Below, one piece after another: positions 8,704 through 17,028 of a stretch of DNA of 64,000 bases. Source of the DNA: JAKZVK01 sp965237575. Its GTDB lineage: Bacteria; Acidobacteriota; Terriglobia; Bryobacterales; UBA6623. Within the stretch, counting starts at the first letter, position 1. Each line of letters opens with the position of its first letter. Below the pieces are notes generated by a model, which saw nothing but the letters and a program-made list of their open reading frames with translations, did not search any database and was not told where the DNA came from. Location of the stretch: NCBI GenBank assembly GCA_965237575.1, contig CBDEGI010000002.1, positions 124,001-188,000 of the forward strand. Direction: 5' to 3'. The translations under genes and the position numbers were made by a program.

Positions 8704-10023
8704 CTACCAGTCGGTCTGCACATCGGCTCCGCTGCCTTCGATCGAGACTGATTCCTGGCCCTTGGGGAGCGTGAGATTGGAGAGGGTTATGGTACCGTCC
8801 ATCCCGTTGATCCGCAGTTGCTCTGCTTGCAGGTTTTGGAGCTTTGCGGTGGCCACTGCGTTTTGTTTGGCGGGTACATCGTCCGGTCCTTCGAAACCGA
8901 GATAGATAGCAGCGAAGCTGCCACCGGTGATCTCGAGGTCTTCGATCGGCCCGATGAAGGCTACCGCGCCGTCAGTCTCGACGTTCGTCAGCTTCATCTC
9001 GTGATAGCTGTTGTCGGGGAACCCTTCCCGAGGCGCGCAGCGGCCGTAGATGGCGAATTGCCCGCCGGTGCCGCGGACAGTGACGTTGCGCAACTCGACG
9101 TTTCTCGAGTGATCTTCCTTCCCTTCGACAAAGTGATTCCGCAGCCCAAGACCGTTGCCCGCGACGTTCTCGACGGTTGCATTCTCGACGAGGACGTTCT
9201 CCACACCATCCTCGATTTCGAAAGCATTGCCAGCGGCACGGGGCGCATCGCACGCCACGACATCGATGAATCGAATATCCCTGGTCTTCGCGCCAGAAAA
9301 CTCGTTGGCGTCACCGCTGGCGTCGAAGCCATCCTCGGCGAAGTCAGTGATCACCACGTTGCGCGCCTCGGCGTCGACACACCCGCGTCCGAAGTCGAGC
9401 CCGACGAAGGGTCGCCGAATCGTAACGTCGGTAACGCGTGCGCCCCCGACAAACCGAAACTCGATTCCCCTCGCGCCCTCGGCCCCTTCTTGTGCATAGA
9501 AGTTTGCGTCGACGGTAAGCCCGCGGATCGCGACATCGCGAATCGGGTTGTCTTCGCTGCCACTCGCGAGGATGACGGTCGGGTCGCCTTCGCCCGCCGC
9601 GTTGTCGGCGAATCGTATTGTGGCGCCCTCGCCGACGATCTCGACGCCACTCCCACGGATGAGAAGTGTCTTGCTTATCAGGTACGGCGCTTCGGCCGGG
9701 GGCACCAGAACGCGCCCACCCGCAGCGCTTGCCTCATCGATAGCGGACTGGATCGCTTGGGTGCTGTCCGTCGTGCCGTCACCGACCGCGCCAAAGTCCG
9801 TCGCGTCGAAGTCTCCGGAGCTTCCTGAACCACAGGCGCCCAGCAAGAGGGCGAGCAGGCCAGCCATCCAAGCAATGCATAGGCGCCGGTGGTTCGCGCT
9901 GGACGCGAGGCGTGGCCTCGAATTGAACGAAGTGGGAACCTCTCTGTAGAGCACGACCCCAAATGACCCGCCTTCACCGAGCTTCCCGGTGATGCGGTAG
10001 TGGCTGATCGTTTGGCCGATCAT
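8704..10023 (-). CDS. Right-handed beta-helix (pectate-lyase-like) lipoprotein with a kinase-derived N-terminal extension
   Basis: The core has a lipoprotein signal (MAGLLALLLGAC, with Cys for lipidation) starting at an internal Met at 9867. A pectate-lyase-3 type beta-helix follows: DFGAVGDGTTDSTQAIQSAI, GGRVLVPPAEAPYLI, then many repeated strand motifs such as VRDVAIRGLTVD and NVLVENATVENVAGNG. The frame extends upstream to 10023, where residues 1-30 read MIGQTISHYRITGKLGEGGS, the conserved beginning of an acidobacterial PknB-type kinase. The kinase is cut after its glycine loop, so the extension looks like a fossil fusion. The true start may be 10023 (lipid signal then buried at residue 53) or 9867 (normal lipoprotein). 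It probably acts on or binds polysaccharide outside the cell. Confidence 0.7.
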   Translation of the reverse strand: MIGQTISHYRITGKLGEGGSFGVVLYREVPTSFNSRPRLASSANHRRLCIAWMAGLLALLLGACGSGSSGDFDATDFGAVGDGTTDSTQAIQSAIDEASAAGGRVLVPPAEAPYLISKTLLIRGSGVEIVGEGATIRFADNAAGEGDPTVILASGSEDNPIRDVAIRGLTVDANFYAQEGAEGARGIEFRFVGGARVTDVTIRRPFVGLDFGRGCVDAEARNVVITDFAEDGFDASGDANEFSGAKTRDIRFIDVVACDAPRAAGNAFEIEDGVENVLVENATVENVAGNGLGLRNHFVEGKEDHSRNVELRNVTVRGTGGQFAIYGRCAPREGFPDNSYHEMKLTNVETDGAVAFIGPIEDLEITGGSFAAIYLGFEGPDDVPAKQNAVATAKLQNLQAEQLRINGMDGTITLSNLTLPKGQESVSIEGSGADVQTDW

Positions 10024-10374
10024 CGACGGCTAGATTGTACCGCCGCACGATAACTGTTACGAACAACCGATGGCACTCGGAATCGGTTCAGAGTCTAGGT
10101 AGCCGTCTGACGGGACTCGATTTGGGTCCGCTCGGCGACCTGGTTCCAGGGGTTCCGACGGCTCATTCCTCAATGCGAAATCGTTTCTCGGTATCTACCT
10201 GACGGTGACGCTTGCAGCCAACATTCTAGCTTGGGCGGGCCGTACGACCGCCTGCGTCCGATCGTCCACAACCGCCAAATCCCTCCTGGCGGCGAAGTGC
10301 TGATCCAGGGGGGGGTCGAATAACAGCGATACCCGCCACGTACCGGCAAGATTCGGTGCAAGCTCGACCGGGGT
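10024..10374. other. Gene-free stretch
   Basis: No convincing coding region, tRNA or repeat was seen in these 351 bases. The promoter of the beta-helix gene should lie near the right-hand side of 10024, and the 3' trailer of the MraZ–Mrr gene at the other end. Confidence 0.4.
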
Positions 10375-11283
10375 TTAGTCAGGCTCTGGCTCATCCGAAG
10401 ACCGTCGAACCCATAAAGATGAGCCGTCTTGCTGCCGGACCGCCGTTAGCCAGGAGAGAACGCCGCCGTAGTCGCGACCTTCCAGGACCCACCGATGGTC
10501 CTGAAGGAACTCGCTAGCTGGATGAGTAAATGACGAGGTGGTCGCGAGTATACCCTTGGTCGCTCCCTCATGTTCAGTGACTCCGTACAGTGCTCGGATG
10601 AGACTGATCCCAACCTTCTGTGACGGTTTGTAGCGTTTGCACTCGATCAGAAATCTCAGCGCCGCCTCTCCTCCGCGCACCGCTACGATGTCGTGCCCAC
10701 CATCGTGCGTGCGCTTAGTAAGCTCCACATCGTAGCCGAACAGCTTCCAAAGCTCAGCGATCAACTCCTCAAACTGTCTTCCCGTAAGGCCAAAAACAAC
10801 CTCCGGACGCAAGGATGTTTCATTGATGAGTCGCTGGAAGTCGAAGGTGACCTCTACGATCTCGGGCGGGCACAGCAGCTCAGCGGCAAATTCCAATCGG
10901 CTCTGGCTCACCACGCGAATGTGATTGTTTTCCCAGAGCATTACGACTTCATCTTTCATCCCCGCACTCTTCTGCAAGACTCTGGGCACTTGAAGCCGCC
11001 CCTGGTCGTCTAAGGTCTCCTCTGCGCCAAACCGATTGGCCTGAAATAGAATCTTGTCTTTAAGGACGCCGTCCGGCTCGTTGCCCTCTGGCGATGGATC
11101 CGACAACCTAGCCTCAACGACTTCCCATTCGCGGAGAGGGAATACCTTGACCGACTCACCGTCGAGACTCGTGACGAACAGTTGTCGATCTCTGTACTCC
11201 TTGTCGAGCCCATTGCTAACTGACCGTGGCAAGTTCAGCCGACCCTCCTCGTCCAAGAACGCTGTCTGAACACCTGTAAACAT
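10375..11283 (-). CDS. MraZ-like DNA-binding protein fused to an Mrr-type restriction endonuclease domain
   Basis: A 302-residue protein. Residues 1-about 140 carry two MraZ/SpoVT-AbrB-type halves: MFTGVQTAFLDEEGRLNLP at the start and GAEETLDDQGRLQVPRVLQ near 86, followed by NNHIRVVSQSRLE. MraZ is normally a stand-alone 140-150 residue regulator of the dcw cluster, absent from this window. Residues about 166-280 match the Mrr_cat PD-(D/E)xK fold: TGRQFEELIAELWKLFGYDV, HDGGHDIVAV (metal-binding Asp), FLIECKRYKP (catalytic E-x-K) and GATKGILATTSSF. Mrr enzymes cut modified DNA. The gene stands alone with no methyltransferase neighbour. The architecture suggests a DNA-targeted nuclease, perhaps defensive; that is inference. 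Confidence 0.85.
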   Translation of the reverse strand: MFTGVQTAFLDEEGRLNLPRSVSNGLDKEYRDRQLFVTSLDGESVKVFPLREWEVVEARLSDPSPEGNEPDGVLKDKILFQANRFGAEETLDDQGRLQVPRVLQKSAGMKDEVVMLWENNHIRVVSQSRLEFAAELLCPPEIVEVTFDFQRLINETSLRPEVVFGLTGRQFEELIAELWKLFGYDVELTKRTHDGGHDIVAVRGGEAALRFLIECKRYKPSQKVGISLIRALYGVTEHEGATKGILATTSSFTHPASEFLQDHRWVLEGRDYGGVLSWLTAVRQQDGSSLWVRRSSDEPEPD

Positions 11284-11647
11284 GTCGTAGTCCCGGATCG
11301 ACGATGAGTTGCGAGGGGTGACGATTCTGCCGCCACAAGTGTACGTCTACGCTCAGCTCCGACGCAACGCTTGTAATCTTCGCGGATCAGGGGCGTTGAG
11401 CCGTAGAACCTCCTGCCGGCAGAAGTGCCTCGAAGCCCCGTCCGGGAATCAGGCGTACACGTGGAACTGTTGATCCAGCAGGATGGAGCGCCGATTCGGC
11501 CTTGGATCAATCCTTGCCGACAAGGGAGGATCTATCTGCGGAATCTCACGCAACTCCCTCTTTATCAGAGACTTGCACAGCCGGCGACCCGAATTGGGTA
11601 CGACGTGACTTCAGGGCTCTTCGAAAACGGCCTGACCGAGGAGGGTG
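11284..11647. other. Gene-free stretch upstream of the MraZ–Mrr gene
   Basis: No gene is supported in these 364 bases on either strand. It must contain the promoter for the MraZ–Mrr gene. No clear tandem repeat, which MraZ would need as its binding site, was recognised by eye. Confidence 0.4.
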
Positions 11648-13378
11648 CTAGGGTTGCCAGCTGTCGCTGAGATAGAAACGAAGCAGAACCGGATGCATCA
11701 GACGGTTCACTTCTGTGGAGTGCGAGTCCAGCATTCCTTTGCCGAACGTTAGGGCACTGCGAAAAGCCTCGGGCGTCAAGTACCGCAGCCGATCTTGGGG
11801 AATCCCAAAATGATCGAGCCGCGCGATCTCGTTCCGAACGTCTCTGACCGCCTTCGGAGCATGCCATGCAAGAATCCAGCCCCAATCTCCGAAGCTCGGC
11901 ACGTTGTCGTGGTAGGGGACCGTCTCATATCCGGCGCTGTCGAGGGTCCGGCGAACACACAAGAAAGATTCCTTTGAGTGATAGGGAGACGTGCTCTGAA
12001 CCGCCATGATGCCGCCGTTGGATAGGATACGGCGCAGCTTCAAATAGAATTCGCGACTATAAAGCTTGGCAAGTTCGACGCTGTTGGGGTCAGGGAAGTC
12101 GACCACGATCACATCCCATGATCCTGATAAGTGCTGGACCATCTTGTCCGCGTCGACCGTGTATACGGATACCCGAGCTGCCTCCTCGAGGATAGGTTTT
12201 CCCGAATCGGGCAGAGTGTCGGTGTAGTCGTAGATGGGCCTCGTGGACGTCTCCGAAGCGACGCCGGAGGCACCCGCCGCCGCGACCCGCGCGTCCGCGA
12301 GGGCGCCTTGGTTGAGCTCATTGAGCACGTCATCGTCGCGTGCCAGCGCAATCATGTCGGGATCGATGTCGATGAGCCGAACCTCTTCCACGTCCGGATG
12401 CTTGAGCACCTCTCTTAGTGCGAGGCCGTCTCCTCCACCCAGAATCAGTATCCGATCGCGACGGGCGGCCAAACTCATAGCCGGGTGCACGAGCAGTTCG
12501 TGGTAAATGTGTTCGTCGCGGCTTGAGAACTGCAAATTGCCGTTGATATAAAGGCGGTAATCGACGGGCTTGACGCCGGCCGTCATCACGAGATGTTGGT
12601 ACTTGGTCGTTTTGGAATAAACAATCGGCTGGTCATAGAACCTTTGCTCGAGAAGGAGGTTCCACACTCGGTTCTGGGTGTAACCGTAGCCGAGCGCCGA
12701 AGCAGTCAGTAGGATCAAGAGCAATGAAACAAACGGCCGTGCCACAGCCCGATGGCGCATGAAGTACAGGTAAGTAACCACCGCGACGACAAAGTTCACC
12801 CCCGCCACAAAGAAACTGATTTCGGTCAGTGGAAAATATTTCAGGAAGAAGTACACCCACACCAAGGCGCCGATGAAGCTGCCGATATAGTCCGTGCTGA
12901 GGACCGTCGCTATATTCGATTTGAGGGTGGGAACGTAGTGTCGATTGATGCGCAAGACCAGGGGGATCTCGAGGCCGATCAGAAAACCGATCGCCAGGAC
13001 GAAGAAGTACTGCACCAAGGAGAAGTGGCTCTCCATCGTCGCGTAGGACGCGTACGCCGCGGTCGGGGCGAAGCCGCCCAGCAGCGCCAAGAGAACTTCG
13101 ACCGCCAGGAATTTCTCGACCAAACGACGATCGCTGAGCCTCTGCTGCCAGTAGCCCGCTACGCCCATCATGAGCAACATGAGGGAGATGGTTACCGAGA
13201 ATTGCTCGATGCTATTGCCGAGGATGTACGTGGCGACTGTGCTCAGGACGCATTCGAAGATGAATCCGCTCGCGCCGGTAAAGAACATCGAGAGAGCAAG
13301 CAGGGCGGTCGCGACGCGCGGATGGATTGTCGAAGCGGAGAGTGTTTGTGAATGAGACGTCTCCATCGGACCGGGCAC
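11648..13378 (-). CDS. Membrane-anchored polyamine aminopropyltransferase (spermine/spermidine synthase)
   Basis: A 576-residue protein. The N-terminal half, about residues 20-230, has six to seven hydrophobic helices (ATALLALSMFFTGASGFIFE, QYFFVLAIGFLIGLEIPLVL, AVARPFVSLLLILL). The C-terminal half is a SpeE-type domain: RLYINGNLQFSSRDEHIYHE, then the nucleotide-binding LILGGGDGLALREV and RLIDIDPDM, and the catalytic region VVDFPDPNSVELAKLYSREF. It should transfer aminopropyl from decarboxylated SAM to a diamine, with the active site on the cytoplasmic side. Membrane-fused versions are known beside DUF350/DUF4178 genes, as here. A divergent amine-oxidase gene starts 95 bp away, so a shared regulatory region is likely. 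Substrate is uncertain. Confidence 0.88.
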   Translation of the reverse strand: MPGPMETSHSQTLSASTIHPRVATALLALSMFFTGASGFIFECVLSTVATYILGNSIEQFSVTISLMLLMMGVAGYWQQRLSDRRLVEKFLAVEVLLALLGGFAPTAAYASYATMESHFSLVQYFFVLAIGFLIGLEIPLVLRINRHYVPTLKSNIATVLSTDYIGSFIGALVWVYFFLKYFPLTEISFFVAGVNFVVAVVTYLYFMRHRAVARPFVSLLLILLTASALGYGYTQNRVWNLLLEQRFYDQPIVYSKTTKYQHLVMTAGVKPVDYRLYINGNLQFSSRDEHIYHELLVHPAMSLAARRDRILILGGGDGLALREVLKHPDVEEVRLIDIDPDMIALARDDDVLNELNQGALADARVAAAGASGVASETSTRPIYDYTDTLPDSGKPILEEAARVSVYTVDADKMVQHLSGSWDVIVVDFPDPNSVELAKLYSREFYLKLRRILSNGGIMAVQSTSPYHSKESFLCVRRTLDSAGYETVPYHDNVPSFGDWGWILAWHAPKAVRDVRNEIARLDHFGIPQDRLRYLTPEAFRSALTFGKGMLDSHSTEVNRLMHPVLLRFYLSDSWQP

Positions 13379-13472
13379 AGAGTGCCAGCCATTCTACCAC
13401 CCTGATCTCAGCCGGCGACCGGCAACTTGTTCTGTATACTGAGGTTCCTTTTTCGCCCCGACACCAGCGGCA

Positions 13473-15038
13473 ATGGCAGACCGGCCCGGCATCTCGCGAC
13501 GAAGACTGCTGCAAACGGCCGCCGTAGGTGGCGTGGCCACGGCAGGTGCGGCATTCCTTTTTCGCCCTGACCGCCCGATTGAAGGCTCGTTTGTCGATCG
13601 GGGCCACGTCGCGGGTCACCGTATTCGTGACTCGCAGTCTCCTCCCCCGCCTCGCGAGCGTGTGACCGCCCCTGTGGTCGTGGTCGGCGCCGGTATCGCC
13701 GGGCTTTCCGCTGCCTGGCGCATGCATAGGCTTGGGTTTGAGGATTTTGTCGTTCTCGAGCTGGAAGACCAAGCCGGCGGAAACTCCCGCTGGGGAGAGA
13801 ACGAAGTCAGCGCCTATCCATGGGGCGCACACTACATACCGGTACCGGATAAGAGAATCCCACTGGTTCAGGAGCTGTTCGAAGAGCTAGGTGTGATCCA
13901 GGAGGGCCGCTGGGATACCGGGCACTTCTGCAAAGAGCCCCAGCAGCGGCTCTTCCTCGATGGCCACTGGCAGGAAGGGCTGGAACCGGGTCCTGATGCT
14001 TCGAAATCGGACCGTGATCAGTTCGATCGCTTTTGGGACCGCATGGATTACTACCGGCAAGGAGGCGAGTTTACGATCCCCATTCAGCGGCCTGGGCAAA
14101 CCAAAGGCTTGGATCATATTTCGATGAAGACCTGGATGATCGAGCAGGGGTTTTTCTCGTCCAAACTGCGATGGTACGTGGACTATGCCTGTCGTGACGA
14201 CTACGGCGTGTCTTACGTCGACACTTCGGCCTGGGCGGGTATCCACTACTTCGCGGCGCGCCCCAGGGAAGACATCGGAGTCCTGACCTGGACCGAGGGA
14301 AACGGTTGGATCGTCAAGCGGCTCTTGGAGAGGCTACACCCCTACCTGCGAACGTCGGCGTCGGTCCATCGGATCCTTCGGTCTGCCGGCGGCCTTGAGG
14401 TGTTGACCGAGCACATGGTCTACAGTTGCTCGGCTATCATCTTCGCGGCGCCGACCTTCTTGGCTCCCTACATCATTCCTGAGATCGGCCCTGATTTCCC
14501 CTCGATGGCCGGGCATGAATACTCACCTTGGTACACGGCCAATGTGACACTTGACTGTACTCCGCGCGAGAGTGGTGCTTCCCCAGCGTGGGAAAACATC
14601 CTGTACGACTCCCCCGGGCTCGGATATGTCGTTGCTACACACCAAGGTCGTGGGGCGGCCGGGGCGGAGACGGTGTGGACGTACTATCGGGCCCTGACGG
14701 AGGCTTCCCCCCGCCTGGGACGGACCGCCTTACTCGAGACCAATTGGGATGAACGCAAAGAAGAGATTCTGAGCGATCTCGAGCAGGCACACCCGGACAT
14801 CCGCGATTGCGCGCGTCGGATTGATGTGATGCGACTGGGACACGCCATGATTCGTCCTGGCGTCGGATTCATAACCTCCGAAGCACGAAAACGGCTCGAA
14901 GAGTGGGACGGACTGATCCAGTTTGCCAGTTCGGATCTAAGCGGGATTTCGATCTTCGAAGAGGCGCAGTATCGCGGGGTGCGAGCGGCGGATCGGGTGC
15001 TCAAGCGCTTTGGTTTTCTGGATCTCGACTACACCTGA
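13473..15038 (+). CDS. Tat-exported FAD-dependent amine oxidase
   Basis: A 521-residue protein with the Tat-like start SRRRLLQTAAVGGVATAG, then a Rossmann FAD-binding motif VVVVGAGIAGLSAAWRM near residue 66 and the GG-doublet region VVLELEDQAGGNSRWG. The C-terminal FAD-interacting stretch is RPGVGFITSEARKR...IQFASSDLSGISIFEEA. It belongs to the NAD(P)-binding flavin amine oxidase family and probably acts in the periplasm. Placed divergently to a spermine synthase and convergently to a K+ channel whose stop lies 3 bp away, it is likely part of the same functional unit. Oxidation of a polyamine is plausible but unproven. Confidence 0.85.
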   Translation: MADRPGISRRRLLQTAAVGGVATAGAAFLFRPDRPIEGSFVDRGHVAGHRIRDSQSPPPPRERVTAPVVVVGAGIAGLSAAWRMHRLGFEDFVVLELEDQAGGNSRWGENEVSAYPWGAHYIPVPDKRIPLVQELFEELGVIQEGRWDTGHFCKEPQQRLFLDGHWQEGLEPGPDASKSDRDQFDRFWDRMDYYRQGGEFTIPIQRPGQTKGLDHISMKTWMIEQGFFSSKLRWYVDYACRDDYGVSYVDTSAWAGIHYFAARPREDIGVLTWTEGNGWIVKRLLERLHPYLRTSASVHRILRSAGGLEVLTEHMVYSCSAIIFAAPTFLAPYIIPEIGPDFPSMAGHEYSPWYTANVTLDCTPRESGASPAWENILYDSPGLGYVVATHQGRGAAGAETVWTYYRALTEASPRLGRTALLETNWDERKEEILSDLEQAHPDIRDCARRIDVMRLGHAMIRPGVGFITSEARKRLEEWDGLIQFASSDLSGISIFEEAQYRGVRAADRVLKRFGFLDLDYT

Positions 15039-15041
15039 TTA

Positions 15042-16097
15042 TCAGAGTTCGTCCCAAGCGACTTCCTGGGGCAGGATTCGCCGCTGCGCGATGTAGAACA
15101 GTGACGTTCCCTGCTTGACCACGAAATCCGAGGCTGGATTGAGATCCACGTCGCCAACCGATTCGCCCGATGCCACGGCCACGAGCGTGGCGCCGAGGCG
15201 ATCTTTGAACACTCTCTGGAGGGCGCCGAAAGTCCAGGTGCGGCTCGTATTCGAAACGTTCAAACGGTAGATCGTGTCGTCGGTCGAGTTGCTCAACAAC
15301 GACGCGATCACCGTCGTCACCCCTGGGTCCTGAAGCGACTGAACCATGAGGGGAACCGAGAGTGGCGTGACACACTCGATGTTCGGGTCAATTCGCTTCA
15401 GATGCATCTCGTTTTCGGATTGGCGCAGCAGAGCTACGATGTGCGCGTGAGAGTTGACGCTGCGAGCCGCGAGGCTAACAACGATCGTCTCACTATCGTC
15501 GTGGCCGTGGATGAGAATGTGGGCCGCCCGCGGGACACAGGCGCGCTCCAGCACATCTTCCGACGCCAAGTCACCATTGACGAACTTCACATCGTCCTGT
15601 AGCGGGTTCTCTTCGGCCAGATAGGAGCAAAGGACGATCGAGAGGCCTTCCGCGCTCCTATCATGTCTCAACTCCCGGACGAGGCTCTCAGTTTCTCCCT
15701 TGTTGTAGCCGAAGATCACAAGGTGATCTGCTTCGTCTAGCTGCGTCAGCCCTCTCATGCGCCTCCTTCCAAAATCAATAACCGACTCGGCCAACTTTGC
15801 CACGGCGACCGCAATGACGCCGATGCCCAACAGCATGATGACCACCGCGGTCGCCCTTCCGCCAAGCGAGCCAGGGGCGATATCGCCGTAGCCCACAGTC
15901 GTAGCGGTCACAACGAACCACCAGGTATAATCCCGTATCGAAGCCAGCGGGCTATCAGGCCCCTCGAAGAAGGGCATCAGGGCCGCACCGAGCACGTAGA
16001 GTGTCAGCAGCAGAGTTCCGATCCATGCCCAGCCGGCCTTGTGGACGATGCGCAGCAGAGTGTCGCGAAGCCGGCGAAAACGAGCGCGAGCCGTCAC
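15042..16097 (-). CDS. Two-TM potassium channel with cytoplasmic RCK (TrkA-N) domain
   Basis: A 351-residue MthK-like channel. Two hydrophobic helices (WIGTLLLTLYVLGAALMPF, TAVVIMLLGIGVIAVAVA) flank the pore, whose selectivity filter TVGYGD is intact. From about residue 125 a TrkA-N/RCK domain starts with HLVIFGYNKGETESLV (Rossmann-like), then RAAHILIHGHDDSETIVVSL. A C-terminal TrkA-C-like region follows about 265 onwards. The product conducts K+ and is gated by ligand. It is last in the operon that begins with the phasin-like gene, and its stop is 3 bp from the convergent amine-oxidase stop. In related loci a K+ channel accompanies DUF350 and DUF4178. Confidence 0.93.
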   Translation of the reverse strand: MTARARFRRLRDTLLRIVHKAGWAWIGTLLLTLYVLGAALMPFFEGPDSPLASIRDYTWWFVVTATTVGYGDIAPGSLGGRATAVVIMLLGIGVIAVAVAKLAESVIDFGRRRMRGLTQLDEADHLVIFGYNKGETESLVRELRHDRSAEGLSIVLCSYLAEENPLQDDVKFVNGDLASEDVLERACVPRAAHILIHGHDDSETIVVSLAARSVNSHAHIVALLRQSENEMHLKRIDPNIECVTPLSVPLMVQSLQDPGVTTVIASLLSNSTDDTIYRLNVSNTSRTWTFGALQRVFKDRLGATLVAVASGESVGDVDLNPASDFVVKQGTSLFYIAQRRILPQEVAWDEL

Positions 16098-16113
16098 TGA
16101 CGCCCCCGGGCCG

Positions 16114-17019
16114 CTAAACCGCCACCAACGCGCCGATCATGATGGCTAGCGCAATCTGGGCGCAGACGGTCACTGAACAGGCGGCAAGGTTGCGATCACG
16201 CTCGACCTCGATCTTGAGGGTCGTATGCGGTAGGAAAGCCTTGTCGATCAATATCTGGAAGGGAATGAGCAGGGCCATCCCGACCAGCGCGCTGATGGCG
16301 AAGCCGGTGATTCCCTCCGTCCACCCAGTAAAGGGACCGGCGATAGCGAAGCTGAGGATGATACCCAACGTGGCCAGGGTGCCACCAAGCATCAACCCGG
16401 CGGCGGCGTTACCTTTCTGGATCTCGTCGACGATGTTGAATGGCGTCACCCAGTTGTAGATCAGCGCGAACAGGATCAGAGCCGCCTGCCCCATGAAGAA
16501 AAAGCCTGCGGCTGTGTACCACGCTCCACCCTCACCCTGAAACGAGCCAAATGCGATCAGGCCGGTAGCTGTATAGCTGCCCAACTCCGCGAATCCGACG
16601 GCGGTGTTGCGATTCTTGAGTTCTCGAGTGTTGTGCACATTGCGCAAGATGATCTTTTCAACAACGAACTCGGCCACGAACAGAAAGACAAGCAACAGGA
16701 CACAGGAGAGCAGCAGTTCTCCTGTGTCTCGTAGCACTACTTCCCATCCTGCCGAGAAGCGACTGACCCCTCCGCTGACGACCCCGGCGAGACCGAAGCC
16801 GAAACCAATGCTCAAGCCACAGCGGCGCAGAGCCACCGCCAGATTGCTCTCTTCTTCGATTTGGTAGTCGGCGGTGTATTCTACGGAATCCCCTCCGTCG
16901 GCCGGAGCCACGGCGGCACGAAAGCGCGCGTCTCGGAGCTTCTTGGCCAGCAGAAGGATCAAGAAGACCAAAAGGGTGTCGACCGCGCCGTGAACCAAAG
17001 TCTCAATGAATTGCATCAC
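16114..17019 (-). CDS. Tandem DUF350 (YjfL-like) membrane protein
   Basis: A 301-residue integral membrane protein with about eight hydrophobic helices. Two DUF350 units are visible. The first, about residues 60-140, has a LRRCGLSIGFGFGLAGVV helix and a FVAEFVVEKIILRNVHNTRE loop. The second, about 140-300, contains NRNTAVGFAELGSYTATGLI and ends IALAIMIGALVAV. DUF350 matches E. coli YjfL in the YjfIJKLMC stress locus; its activity is unknown. Spacing to the lipoprotein upstream is 9 bp and to the channel downstream 16 bp, so all three are cotranscribed. Confidence 0.87.
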   Translation of the reverse strand: MMQFIETLVHGAVDTLLVFLILLLAKKLRDARFRAAVAPADGGDSVEYTADYQIEEESNLAVALRRCGLSIGFGFGLAGVVSGGVSRFSAGWEVVLRDTGELLLSCVLLLVFLFVAEFVVEKIILRNVHNTRELKNRNTAVGFAELGSYTATGLIAFGSFQGEGGAWYTAAGFFFMGQAALILFALIYNWVTPFNIVDEIQKGNAAAGLMLGGTLATLGIILSFAIAGPFTGWTEGITGFAISALVGMALLIPFQILIDKAFLPHTTLKIEVERDRNLAACSVTVCAQIALAIMIGALVAV

Positions 17020-17028
17020 GTCCTCGTA

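Noticed and set aside
8331..8774. Small plus-strand ORF after the LamG gene
   Set aside because: No ribosome site and no family; overlaps the end of two convergent genes.
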